Assembly (NCBI GenBank): GCA_965247425.1
Contig: OZ252023.1
Span: 3,968,001 to 4,032,000, forward strand
Reading direction: 5' to 3'
Length of the DNA stretch: 64,000 bases
From: CAZOZZ01 sp965247425
GTDB taxonomy: Bacteria > Acidobacteriota > Terriglobia > 20CM-2-55-15
The notes below the pieces were generated by a model. The model had not been told where the DNA came from, did not search any database, and was given only the letters and a program-made list of their open reading frames with translations. The position numbers and the translations under genes are program-made. This document shows, piece by piece, positions 8,094 through 16,959 of the stretch (its first letter is position 1; each line of letters begins with the position of its first letter).

Positions 8094-9674
8094 CTACACC
8101 GGCGGATGCCTCGTATGCCAGTCCGTCGCCTCTTCATACGCATGGGCGATCCGGCACAGCATCGGTTCGGTCAAATGACTCCCCTGGAATTGAATCGTGT
8201 AGGGCACTCCATCTCCGTTCGCGCCGCATGGCACCGAGATCGCCGGCGTCCCCGCGAAGTTCGCCGGCGCCGTGAACTGGAATTGGATCTTCGGCCCTAC
8301 CGGGTCGAAGCCCGCCATGTTGCCGTACAGGATGTCCTCGGTTATGGGGAAGGGGATTCCGCCGGCCGGACAGACTGCCGCATCGACGTTGGCGAGTGCG
8401 GTTCGATACCGTTCGTTGAACTCTTCCCGCAGTTCGCCGGCTTCCGAATAGGCCTCATCCGTCACCGCTGCCGCCGCTTCCAGCAGGTCCCGGTAGTACA
8501 GCCCGTACTCGTCGGCACGTGACGGGTAGTTTGCGGCGTGGACGCGGCGCGCTTCGTAGTAACAGATCGTGAACCAGGCGTTTACGAGATCTTCCCCGAA
8601 ATCGGGCATGTCCAGGTCCACGATCTGTGCGCCCAGGCGCTCCAGGTCTCCGAGCGCGACCTCGATCGCAGCGACGAGGCCCGGATCGACGTCCCGGGTT
8701 GCGTAATCCCGGTCGAATCCGATGCGTACACCGTCGACGCCCCGGGCGAGTTCCCCAAGGATGCTCGGAACCGGTTCGGTGAGCGAGGTCGGGTCGTTGG
8801 AATCAAATCCGGCTATCGTTTCGAGGACCAGAGCCGCGTCCGCCACGCGACGCGTCATCGGTCCCACGTGATCCATCGATTCGGCCAGCCCGATAACACC
8901 GTATCGACTCACACGGCCGTACGTCGGCTTGAGGCCGACGATTCCGTTACACATCGCGGGGAATGTAATCGATCCGCCGGTGTCGGAACCAAGCGTCGCA
9001 AACGAGAGGCCGGCTGCGGTCGCAACGCCCGAGCCGCTCGAAGACGAACCCGGCCACAGCCCTCGGTCCCACGGGTTGACGGGAATCTCGAAGTTGACAT
9101 GATAGCCCGGCATCGCGCCCTCGCTCATGTTCAGCTTGCCGAGGAGAATGGCGCCGGCCTGGTGGAGCTTCGCCACCGCCGTAGCGTCGTAGTCCGGCAC
9201 GAAGTCGGCCAGGACCTGGAGCCCGCCCATCGTTCGCACCCCGTTCGTGTAGTACAGATCTTTGACACCGATCGGGATCCCGTGGAGCGGCCCGCGATAA
9301 TTTCCGGACTCGATCTCCTGCTCGGCGATGCGGGCCGAAGCCCGTGCCTGGTCGCCAATCACGGTCGCGTAGCTTCGGAGGCGTCCATCCAATGTCTCGA
9401 TGCGGTCCAACATCATCTCGGTCAGATCGACCGGTGAGAGCTCCCTCGTCTCGATCAACTTCGCGACGTCCATGATGCCGGCGTAGTGGACAGGCACGTC
9501 GACGACCGTCCCGGAAGAAGGCGGTGTCGGGTCCTCCAGTGAGCACCCTGAGCAAACCGACAGCACTGCGGTGCCCCCCACCAACCTCAGTAACTCGCGG
9601 CGGGTGAGGTTGGAGACTCTTGGTGGATCAATCTTCGAACGCGTGGTGCTCCCGTAGCTTTCATCCATGCTCAT
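8094..9674 (-). CDS. exported amidase (amidase-signature family)
   Basis: About 526 residues. The amidase-signature fold uses a Ser-cisSer-Lys triad: the lysine is in IGVKDLYY and the serines in the Gly/Ser-rich segment PGSSSSGSGVATAAG with TGGSITFPA, followed by GLKPTYGRVSRYG. The N-terminus has a twin-arginine signal (LTRRELLRLVGG) ending at SVCSGCS, so it may be a Tat-exported lipoprotein. The ATG at 9674 is chosen since GGGAGGGG precedes it; the reading frame continues up to 9755 without a ribosome site. The substrate is not predictable. Confidence 0.85.
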   Translation of the reverse strand: MSMDESYGSTTRSKIDPPRVSNLTRRELLRLVGGTAVLSVCSGCSLEDPTPPSSGTVVDVPVHYAGIMDVAKLIETRELSPVDLTEMMLDRIETLDGRLRSYATVIGDQARASARIAEQEIESGNYRGPLHGIPIGVKDLYYTNGVRTMGGLQVLADFVPDYDATAVAKLHQAGAILLGKLNMSEGAMPGYHVNFEIPVNPWDRGLWPGSSSSGSGVATAAGLSFATLGSDTGGSITFPAMCNGIVGLKPTYGRVSRYGVIGLAESMDHVGPMTRRVADAALVLETIAGFDSNDPTSLTEPVPSILGELARGVDGVRIGFDRDYATRDVDPGLVAAIEVALGDLERLGAQIVDLDMPDFGEDLVNAWFTICYYEARRVHAANYPSRADEYGLYYRDLLEAAAAVTDEAYSEAGELREEFNERYRTALANVDAAVCPAGGIPFPITEDILYGNMAGFDPVGPKIQFQFTAPANFAGTPAISVPCGANGDGVPYTIQFQGSHLTEPMLCRIAHAYEEATDWHTRHPPV

Positions 9675-9810
9675 AGGTTTTCCCCTCCCAAAGGAACACG
9701 AAAATCGTTTCCTCCGCCCGACGCTCCGTTTGGATGTGACTACCGTTTGTAGCAAAATAAATCGCCCACGTCCCTAATTTATTTTCGAACCTGCCAGAGG
9801 AGGATTCCTG

Positions 9811-10335
9811 ATGTTCAGATCCGTGTTCGTTGCACCCATCGTCTGCGCCGTTCTAGTGTTGGCCCTGGCTGTCCCGTCCCACGCCCAGGAAGGGCGCGCG
9901 GCCAAACCCTCCGACGTCGGTTCCATAGACGACATCATTACTGCGCTTTACGACGTCATCTCCGGACCCATCGGCGAGATGCGGGATCGACAGCGCTTCA
10001 TGTCACTTTTCGTCGAGGGAGCGCGGCTCATCCCGACGGGGCGGTTCCGCGTGATGTCGCCCGAGGAGTACTGGGCCGGCAGCTCCGATCAGTTGAGGCA
10101 GATCGGCTTTACAGAGAAGGAGATCGGCCGCACCACCGAGACGTTCGGGAACATCGCCCACGCTTTCACCGCCTACGCGTCGTACCGCGCCGACCAGGGT
10201 GATCCCGACACGCCCTTCAGCCGGGGAATCAACTCCGTTCAGCTCCTGAACGATGGACAACGCTGGTGGATCGTGTCTGTCTTCTGGGATGCGGAGCGGC
10301 CCGGTAATCAGATCCCGAGTAGGTATATAAATTAA
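9811..10335 (+). CDS. exported SnoaL/NTF2-like protein
   Basis: A 174-residue protein with a clear signal peptide (FVAPIVCAVLVLALAVPSHAQ). The mature part resembles NTF2-like folds: DDIITALYDVISGPIGE helix, RFMSLFVEGARLIP, and closing strands (INSVQLLNDGQRWWIVSVFW). It has a good ribosome site (GAGGAGG) before the ATG. It is divergent from the amidase, with about 135 bp between the starts. Function is unknown; such domains serve as small-molecule pockets or scaffolds. Confidence 0.75.
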   Translation: MFRSVFVAPIVCAVLVLALAVPSHAQEGRAAKPSDVGSIDDIITALYDVISGPIGEMRDRQRFMSLFVEGARLIPTGRFRVMSPEEYWAGSSDQLRQIGFTEKEIGRTTETFGNIAHAFTAYASYRADQGDPDTPFSRGINSVQLLNDGQRWWIVSVFWDAERPGNQIPSRYIN

Positions 10336-10566
10336 CAAATGCTAAGAAAAGAGACGTTCTGATGAAGGCGGAAAGGATTCATCGAAGACTCCGCGTTGGA
10401 TTTGGCCGCGAAAAGATTGACCCGGACGCCCGTGGCACCGATGATTGGGAACCTGCGCGACGATAATTCCGTCGCTAACTTTTATCGGGAAGGATTTCGC
10501 TGACTCGTATCACGTCATGGCAAAGGGACTTCATAAAGCTCACTATCCGAGACGCCTGCAGGTTCG

Positions 10567-12075
10567 ATGAGCGCCCTCTCTGCGAGCCTCCACGCCGCTT
10601 TCCACGAGCCGCGCACGCGCGTCTACCGGTGGGTTCAGGGAACCGTATGGACCCTGATCCTCCTCTCCATCGTGTTCCTCGTGGTCGAAGGGCTTCTGCC
10701 CGAAGACAGTCGCTTGATGCCGCTGCTTCGGTACGTGGACCTCACTGTGCTGACAATCTTCGCCGTGGAGGTCGTCTTGCGGGTGGGCAGCTACACGCCT
10801 CCTGCGCTCGCTGTCTTCCGGCGCCCACCGATCGGACGCCTCCGCACCCACTTGCTCGCGCGCCTGGGATTCGCACTGCGTCCGCTGGTCCTGGTGGACA
10901 TCCTGGCGGTGCTGGCCCTCTTCCCGGAGTTGCGCGGGCTTCGCGCGCTGCGGCTGTTGCGACTGCTTCGCACGTCGCGGGTTTTTCAATATCGCAATCC
11001 CTTCGCGATCGTGTTGCAGACCCTGGAGGAGAACGGGCTGCTCTTCGCTTTCGCGTTCACCGTTTTCGCCGTGACCACGATGCTCGGGGGGGTGAGCGTC
11101 TATCTCGTCGAGGGCCGGATCAATCCGGAGATCAACAGCCTGCTCGACGGCATGTGGTGGTCCCTGGTCACGATCACCACGGTCGGTTTCGGAGACATCA
11201 CGCCGGTGACACTGCTCGGACGTATCGTCGGTGCCGTGATGATGATCGCGGGGATGTTCACATTGGCCCTGTTCGCCGGCATCGTCGGGTCCAGCCTGGT
11301 TGCCGGCATGCTTAGCATCCGGGAGGAGCAGTTTCGTATGAGCGACCACGTCAACCACGTCGTCCTGTGCGGCCACGACAAGAGCACGCATATGCTCCTG
11401 GAGGCCCTCACCAACGAACTCGATCTGGCGGAAACCCGCGTAGTGATCTTCGACGACCGCGAGCGTCCGCGGGATTTGCCCCCGGATTTCCTCTGGGTCC
11501 AGGGTGATCCGACGAAGGAGAGCGAGTTGGACAAGGTCCGCTTGACCCATGCGGCCACAGTGATCGTTTCGGGAGCACGAGACACGAGTCCGCAGATCGC
11601 CGATGCGCGCACGATCCTCACGGTCTTCACAATTCGCTCCTTCCTCGGCAGGCAGGAGGCATCGATGCGCCACCGTCGTTTTCCGCTCTATGTGGTGGCG
11701 GAGATCCTCGATTCCGAAAACGTCGACCACGCGAAAACGGCCGGCGCCGACGAGGTCATGGAATCCCGGAGGATCGGATTCTCGATGATCGCCCACGCCG
11801 TCGGCTACCACGGGACGGCTGCCACGATGAGCCGCGTTCTGGTCTCGGGCTTCCACAACATTTACATCGGGTACATCCCGGATGCACCCCAGGACCCGAC
11901 CCGGTTTGGCGACTTGCTGGTCCGAATGCGGCTATCGGAAAGCGGGGTGCTGGTCATCGGCATCCGAACACCGGCGGGAGAGGAAATCCTCAATCCACCC
12001 AAAGGCCATGTGGTGGAACCGGGGACGCTACTGATCTATCTCGCGGAGGAGCCGCTGCTGGAGGCGCCCCGCTAA
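10567..12075 (+). CDS. voltage-gated-type potassium channel with RCK domain
   Basis: A 502-residue ion channel. The N-terminal six-helix region includes an S4-like helix with arginines every third residue (R123, R126, R129, R132, R135, R138). The pore helix and selectivity filter TVGFGD are at 205-210. The C-terminal half starts with a Rossmann TrkA-N/RCK fold (HVVLCGHDKSTHMLLEAL), ending in a TrkA-C-like segment. The combination fits a Kv-like K+ channel gated by a cytoplasmic ligand-binding ring. The 231 bases before it hold nothing recognised. A GC-rich hairpin follows. Confidence 0.88.
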   Translation: MSALSASLHAAFHEPRTRVYRWVQGTVWTLILLSIVFLVVEGLLPEDSRLMPLLRYVDLTVLTIFAVEVVLRVGSYTPPALAVFRRPPIGRLRTHLLARLGFALRPLVLVDILAVLALFPELRGLRALRLLRLLRTSRVFQYRNPFAIVLQTLEENGLLFAFAFTVFAVTTMLGGVSVYLVEGRINPEINSLLDGMWWSLVTITTVGFGDITPVTLLGRIVGAVMMIAGMFTLALFAGIVGSSLVAGMLSIREEQFRMSDHVNHVVLCGHDKSTHMLLEALTNELDLAETRVVIFDDRERPRDLPPDFLWVQGDPTKESELDKVRLTHAATVIVSGARDTSPQIADARTILTVFTIRSFLGRQEASMRHRRFPLYVVAEILDSENVDHAKTAGADEVMESRRIGFSMIAHAVGYHGTAATMSRVLVSGFHNIYIGYIPDAPQDPTRFGDLLVRMRLSESGVLVIGIRTPAGEEILNPPKGHVVEPGTLLIYLAEEPLLEAPR

Positions 12076-12080
12076 CCTCG

Positions 12081-12100
12081 CCCGGGCGAGCAAGCCCGGG
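12081..12100. terminator. hairpin between convergent genes
   Basis: CCCGGGC (12081-12087), loop GAGCAA, GCCCGGG (12094-12100), then GTTT. It lies between the stops of the channel and the protease-like gene. The T-run is short, so intrinsic termination is probable but not certain. Confidence 0.5.
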
Positions 12101-12114
12101 GTTTGCCAACAGGT

Positions 12115-12951
12115 TTATCTCTCCCAGCTCATCAGCCCATTCTCGAAGTCGAACTGAATTTGCCTCAGTCCGAGGGAAGTGACGGACAGGACGCCCTGCT
12201 TGTCGATACCGGGGACCGGGGGTGCGGTCGTTACGTTGGCTCGCACTTCGTTCCAACCCGTCGATCCCAACCGCACATCGCGCAAGCGAACCTCCGTGAG
12301 CTTCGATGTGCCGATCAGGTTTGAGGTCCGGACCGAACGCGTCGACGGCGATCGGACAATTTGCTTCAAATTATCGGTCTGGTGGAGAGTGATCCGGCTC
12401 GCTCCAGTATCCACCGACAGCGGAACCTTGTGACCCCGAACCTCGAGCGAAACGATGACGAGCGAGTGTTCGAAATCGAAAGGAATCGAATCGGACAGGG
12501 TTTTCGCTTTCCCGAACAGGATCTGCTTCGCGGTGAAGTCGATCCCGAAGTCCGGCCTCCGGAGCACGTCCATTCCGATGATCGCGTCGACTCCCCAATC
12601 CGACAGATCCGTTACGATTGCCAGGGCCGCCGTGTGGATCGGTCCGACGCGGAGGCTGCGGATGATGACCCGCTCGACCTTCGAGGTCTTGCCGTATGCC
12701 GTCACATCGTTGGAGGCGACAGGATGAAGGTCAAGACGCTTCGCCATCCGGGTGTCGATGACCGACCGGTTGGCGCCCGTGTCGATCAGAGACCGCAGGG
12801 TCGTCCCTTCGACCTGGGCGTCGGCCACGATCAGGTGACCGCGCCGAGTTTCGAAGTTGATCGACGTCACGGCCGGATCTGCCGCCCACGCACTGGGGCG
12901 GGTTGCTGTTGTAGCGATTGTCAGAAGCAGAAGACTTGCGATTCGGATCAT
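12115..12951 (-). CDS. exported retropepsin-like aspartyl protease with two DTGA motifs
   Basis: A 278-residue protein with a signal peptide (MIRIASLLLLTIATTA). Two tandem retropepsin-like halves each hold the catalytic signature: SLIDTGAN with Asp57 and SVDTGAS with Asp181, each followed by a hydrophobic-Gly segment (AIIGMDVL in the first half). Retropepsins normally dimerise through one motif per chain; two in one chain suggest an intramolecular pair as in pepsin. The start has GGGAGGT upstream. Substrate is unknown. Confidence 0.8.
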   Translation of the reverse strand: MIRIASLLLLTIATTATRPSAWAADPAVTSINFETRRGHLIVADAQVEGTTLRSLIDTGANRSVIDTRMAKRLDLHPVASNDVTAYGKTSKVERVIIRSLRVGPIHTAALAIVTDLSDWGVDAIIGMDVLRRPDFGIDFTAKQILFGKAKTLSDSIPFDFEHSLVIVSLEVRGHKVPLSVDTGASRITLHQTDNLKQIVRSPSTRSVRTSNLIGTSKLTEVRLRDVRLGSTGWNEVRANVTTAPPVPGIDKQGVLSVTSLGLRQIQFDFENGLMSWER

Positions 12952-13424
12952 GGTTTTCGACCTCCCGGGACCAGCTGTGTGTGGTCCTCAGTACGGGAGG
13001 CGGAAACCGGAGTTAAAACCCGGAAGGGTCGTGGAAGATTTTTATAAAAAGTGCGGGAGCCTGTTCATTTCTGGAATGTAGGCCTTTGTCATCTGCTGAA
13101 AAATGTTGGTTTAGATAAGTGAAGTCTTTGGTGAAGATCGAGTGGATCTACCACACGTTGTACTCGAGGACGGGTGATCGTGAGGCCATTCTGAGCGTGC
13201 GGCTTTCGGCTGCGAGCCGGGCGCGATGACCTTCATTTTCCAGGAGTCCTTGCGGCTCAGTTTCAGCTACCAGCCATTTCGGAAGAGCAGCTCGGTCGAA
13301 GTTGAATGAGGCCCGGCCAGCGGGCATTTGAGTCGAATTCAAACCCATTGTTAAGGAAGTTCTATTTTCGCATTGTTGAAATCGATATGGTGTCGGCGGT
13401 ATCTTGTGGTATATATACCGTCAG
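12952..13424. other. intergenic region with a short palindrome before the transposon genes
   Basis: About 470 bp without a convincing gene. A 66-codon minus-strand reading (13148-13348) shows no recognisable domain. GGTATATATACC at 13408-13419 is a perfect 12-bp palindrome just upstream of the next ATG and could be a promoter element or operator for the transposon. Confidence 0.4.
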
Positions 13425-13811
13425 ATGAAGAAGAAAAAGATATGGCTTGAGTTGAATCAGGTAAGGGGAGCGGTTGCGTCGCGACTGCGACGGCGGAAGT
13501 ACAGCCTGATCGAGCGCCATGAGATACCCGACGGTTTGCTGCCTGGCTCGGTGTCGATTAGTTACACCCGGTGCGGTAAGCCGACGTGCCGGTGTGTGTC
13601 GGGTGAAGGGCACCCATCCTGGTCCTGGACATTCATGATGGACGGGAAGAAGCATGTCGAACACGTTCCAGCTGCCATGGTTGAGGAGATTCAAAAGCGT
13701 GTCGGAGCGGGACGGGAGTTTCAGGATGCGATCCGGGAGGTGCTGACAGCGAACGCGAAGTTGTTGGTGCTGGAGCGCCAGCAACAACGTGAGAAGCGGA
13801 AGCGCCGGTGA
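13425..13811 (+). CDS. DUF6788-like transposon accessory protein
   Basis: A 128-residue basic protein (MKKKKIWLELNQ...). It has a compact CxxxxCxC motif (YTRCGKPTCRCVSGEGHPSW) and a lysine/arginine-rich C-terminal helix (LLVLERQQQREKRKRR). This layout matches small proteins commonly encoded directly upstream of transposases and annotated DUF6788; the assignment is from memory of the family. Its stop overlaps the transposase GTG start (GTGA at 13808-13811), implying translational coupling. No clear ribosome site precedes the ATG. Confidence 0.7.
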   Translation: MKKKKIWLELNQVRGAVASRLRRRKYSLIERHEIPDGLLPGSVSISYTRCGKPTCRCVSGEGHPSWSWTFMMDGKKHVEHVPAAMVEEIQKRVGAGREFQDAIREVLTANAKLLVLERQQQREKRKRR

Positions 13812-15001
13812 AAGGTCCGTCGGCACGAGGGATACGACGGTACGCGCGAAAGTGTTTGCGGCTGAAGGGGTATTTGAATCACCCCGGAGATGGGCGGGTG
13901 CGACCGCAGATCGGAAGTGGGCATCTGATCTGGTCTCTGGTGATCGGGTATCTGCTGCGGGAATCGAGCTTCCTGGCCATCGAGTCGCTCGCACGATCCT
14001 CGGCGTGTCGGGCCTTGGGAATCGGACGCCGCTTTAGCGACGACACGCTGGGCTATTTTACCGAGAAGCTGAATCCGGAATTCACGCGCGGCGCGTTGAC
14101 CACAGCCATCAAGCAGGCCAAGCGCAATAAAGCGTTCGACGATTGCCGATTCATCGGCCTGGCGCTGGACGGGACAACCGTGGGGCGTGTCGGTGAGGCC
14201 GGGTGTCAGTGGTGTCGACCCCATCGCAACGCCGAGGGGGAGGTGACCACCTACTTACACCACGTCGTGATGGCCACCATCGTGGGCACCGGGTTCACTT
14301 TACCGGTCGATGTGGAACCCTACGGTAGTGGGGATAGCGAATGGTCGGGGGGGCAACGACTGCTTCGTCGGGTGGTGGGGCAGTTGGGGCCGCGTTTTGC
14401 CGATTATGTTGTTGTCGATGGGGGCTATGCGTCGGCTCCGTTCCTGCACTTGGCCGACGAGTTGGGATTGAAGACCATCGTCCGTCTCAAAGCCAATCTT
14501 CCGAGCTTGTTCAACGCCGCCAAAAGCCGGTTTGCTTGTCAGCCGCCGTCCCGGGTTTTCAAGGATGGAGCCGATCGGGTGGAAATCTGGGATGCAGACG
14601 ACTTCGATCCCTGGGGCCGATTGAACTGGCCGACCGTGCGCGTGATCCGCTACCGGCAAGAGAAACCCGATGGATCGGTGGTCGAAGCCTACTGGCTGAC
14701 CAATTTCTCGATGAACCAAGTGGGAGCGCCCACTTTATTTCGCATGGCCAAGAGTCGTTGGGAAGTCGAAAACCAAGGTTTCAACGATGCCAAGAACCGT
14801 TATGGGATGGCCCATATCCCCCATCACCACGCCAACAGCTTGCTTCTCCACTGGCTCCTCATAAGCCTGGCTCTCACGATCGAACGTCTGTATCGATTGC
14901 GTCATTTGCATCGCGGGCGCCATCGCCCGCATACCTCCATCGAGCTTCTTCGTTTGCTTCGCCTCGCTCTGTCTGCCCCAACCCCAGCCGACTCCAGCTG
15001 A
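13808..15001 (+). CDS. DDE-type transposase (IS4-like superfamily)
   Basis: A 397-residue transposase. Probable catalytic residues are Asp121 (LALDGTTVG), Asp204 (VVVDGGYAS) and Glu319 or Glu321 (SRWEVENQGFNDAKNRYGM), with the YREK-like context of IS4-type enzymes. The start is a GTG overlapping the upstream stop. The exact insertion-sequence family cannot be named. Element ends were not resolved: TATTTTCG near 13365 and its complement near 15080 are too short to trust. Confidence 0.85.
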   Translation: MKGPSARGIRRYARKCLRLKGYLNHPGDGRVRPQIGSGHLIWSLVIGYLLRESSFLAIESLARSSACRALGIGRRFSDDTLGYFTEKLNPEFTRGALTTAIKQAKRNKAFDDCRFIGLALDGTTVGRVGEAGCQWCRPHRNAEGEVTTYLHHVVMATIVGTGFTLPVDVEPYGSGDSEWSGGQRLLRRVVGQLGPRFADYVVVDGGYASAPFLHLADELGLKTIVRLKANLPSLFNAAKSRFACQPPSRVFKDGADRVEIWDADDFDPWGRLNWPTVRVIRYRQEKPDGSVVEAYWLTNFSMNQVGAPTLFRMAKSRWEVENQGFNDAKNRYGMAHIPHHHANSLLLHWLLISLALTIERLYRLRHLHRGRHRPHTSIELLRLLRLALSAPTPADSS

Positions 15002-15413
15002 ACTGACTCGTTTCCCTGGTCTCCACGCGCCTGCCTGACCCCAATCACCGGGCTGGACCCGCTACGGATACCTGTCTCTCGAAAATACCCCTCACTTCAA
15101 ATTCCTCTCCCTCCTCGACCTTTTCCCTTCCAGAGCCCCTTCCAGACACTCCGTCCTCCCTGACTTCCGAAATGGCTGTTCAGCTACACGAACGATTGAC
15201 CCTAAGCCCCCTCTCCTGTAGCCTGTACCCAACTTTTTCGCGAAGAAGCGAAAACCGACGCGGTTGTCGCCGAGTGCCGTGGTGTCCACTCCGTCAGCCG
15301 GCTCGTACCCGCACAGAAGGACTCTGTCATCGTGTCGAAGGACCGTGTTGTGTCGATCAGGGAAGATCTCGCAACTCCAAGCAAGCGGCTCTTTTGACGA
15401 TGGGAGGAATTGG
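15002..15413. other. non-coding stretch after the transposon
   Basis: About 410 bp containing the probable transposon tail and leader sequence of the next gene. Readings exist on both strands but none shows a domain or ribosome site. GGGAGG at 15402-15407 is the ribosome site for the next gene. Confidence 0.4.
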
Positions 15414-16367
15414 GTGACGAATGCGTTTCGGCGGTTCTCTGCGTGCGCAGGAATCCTATTGCTTCTTGCCTGCCCCCTCGCCGCCCAGGAATTCAGTGGC
15501 AACATTAACGGCCGTGTCGCCGACTCCTCGGAAGCCGTCCTACCCGGCGTTCAGATCACATTGTCGAGTCCGGCGATCCAGGGCGAACGCGCGACGATTT
15601 CAGTAGAGAGCGGCAGCTATCTCTTTCGTCTCCTGCCGCCGGGTACTTACTCCATCGTTTACACCCCGGGAATCCTGACCTCGAGATTCGATGTCGGCGG
15701 GTCTACGATGGGCTCTCAAACTGGATATCGGACCTACGGCCTGGACGGACAGAACAACATCAATGTCGATGGGATCAACACGACATTCCGGCAGGGTTCC
15801 GCCGGGCTCTACTTCGACTACGGCGCGTTCTCTGAAATCAACGTCGCGGCGGCCGGCAACAATGCCGAAGTCGCAGCCCCCGGAGTCTTCGTCAACACGG
15901 TGATCAAGATCGGTGGAAACGACCTCAGAGGGCAAGCCTACGTCGACTGGGAAGACGATTCGTTCCAGGGAGACAACCTGACGAAAGACTTGCAGGATCG
16001 TGGCGTGCTTGTGGGTGACAAGTTCGTCCGTTACAACGATTTCAACGCCAATGCCGGCGGTCCACTCATTCGGGGCCTCGCTCAGGGCAGCCAGATCATC
16101 ACGATGGAGTCTCTGGGGACGTATCATCTTCCGAGTCGCCACCTGACGAACATTCGCTTCGAGAAGACGTTCGCTATCGACGATCGCCAGAGAGTTCAGA
16201 CGATGTTCGATCTATTCAACGTCTTTAACGCCGACACCGTTCTGGGCGTGGAAACGTTCAGCAACCTGGTCCAGGATCGCAACGGGAACACGGTCCCCCG
16301 GTTCGCCCGCGCCACGCAGATTCTGAACCCGAGAATTTTCCGGCTGGATCTCCGGTATGAGTGGTAG
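15414..16367 (+). pseudogene. remnant of an Oar-like TonB-dependent receptor
   Basis: An open frame of 317 residues starting at a GTG with GGGAGG six bases upstream. A signal peptide (LLLLACPLAAQ) leads into a carboxypeptidase-regulatory-like domain (GNINGRVADSSEAVLPGVQI... GSYLFRLLPPGTYSI). Then come plug fragments (GYRTYGLDGQNNINVDGINTT, FVNTVIKIGGNDLRGQAYVDW) and finally the barrel end (MFDLFNVFNADTV... ILNPRIFRLDLRYEW). Oar proteins are usually about 1000 residues or more, so several internal segments, including most of the barrel, are missing while the frame stays open. The last codons overlap the sigma-factor start. Confidence 0.75.
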
Positions 16368-16956
16368 CCACGAAGTGAAAGCAGATTCATCTGTAGAGGT
16401 GACCGGACTGCTCCTGGCCTGGCGGGGCGGGGACGACGCGGCACTGGAGCGGATGATGCCTGTCGTCTATGACGAGTTGCGTCGCCGGGCATACCGCTAC
16501 ATGGCAGGGGAGCGAGTCGAACACACGCTGCAGGCCACGGCCCTGGTCAACGAGGTCTACCTGAGACTGGTCGATTCGAAGCGCGTCGACTGGCAGAACC
16601 GGGTCCATTTCCTCGCGGTCTCGGCGCAGCTCATGCGCCGCGTGCTCGTCGATTTCGCCCGCTCGAAAAAGTCGCAGAAACGGGGCGAGCGGGAGCCTCG
16701 CGTGACGCTGGATGACGGGATGATCGCGGCTCCCGAGCGTGGAGAAGATCTCGTCGCCCTCGACGACGCCCTGAAGGCCCTGGAAAGCGTGGATTCCCGA
16801 AAGAGCCAGGTCGTCGAGTTACGTTTCTTCGGTGGGTTGACCGCCGAGGAAACAGCGGAAGTCCTGGATGTGTCCCCGGACACCGTTCTTCGAGACTGGA
16901 AGCTGGCCAAGGTCTGGCTGTTGCGGGAATTGACGCACCAGGGAGCTGAAAAATAG
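16357..16956 (+). CDS. ECF-type RNA polymerase sigma factor
   Basis: A 199-residue sigma-70-family factor. Region 2 lies about residues 25-95 (YDELRRRAYRYMAGERVEHTLQATALVNEVYLRL... RRVLVDFARSKK) and region 4 about 130-190 (VVELRFFGGLTAEETAEVLDVSPDTVLRDWKLAKVWL). The HTLQATALVNEVYLRL signature is typical of the ECF group found beside Ser/Thr kinases in Acidobacteria and Planctomycetes. Its start overlaps the end of the Oar remnant and its stop is 3 bases before the kinase start, so sigma factor and kinase are probably co-transcribed. Confidence 0.92.
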   Translation: MSGSHEVKADSSVEVTGLLLAWRGGDDAALERMMPVVYDELRRRAYRYMAGERVEHTLQATALVNEVYLRLVDSKRVDWQNRVHFLAVSAQLMRRVLVDFARSKKSQKRGEREPRVTLDDGMIAAPERGEDLVALDDALKALESVDSRKSQVVELRFFGGLTAEETAEVLDVSPDTVLRDWKLAKVWLLRELTHQGAEK

Positions 16957-16959
16957 GCG

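Larger units (their letters stand above)
13365..15085 (+). mobile_element. two-gene DDE transposon, ends uncertain
   Basis: The coupled accessory gene and DDE transposase make this a transposable element of roughly 1.7 kb. The limits given are only where a weak 8-base inverted match occurs (TATTTTCG near 13365, CGAAAATA near 15080). No second copy is in the window to fix the boundaries. It sits between the protease-like gene and the Oar remnant. Confidence 0.45.

Noticed and set aside
10543..11856. Long minus-strand open frame (437 codons) opposite the potassium channel
   Set aside because: Composition is low-complexity charged sequence with no domain; the plus strand encodes a clear channel. 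It is a by-product of GC-rich codons.
13365..15085. TATTTTCG inverted match as transposon ends
   Set aside because: Only eight bases match and no second copy is available; kept as uncertain limits only.
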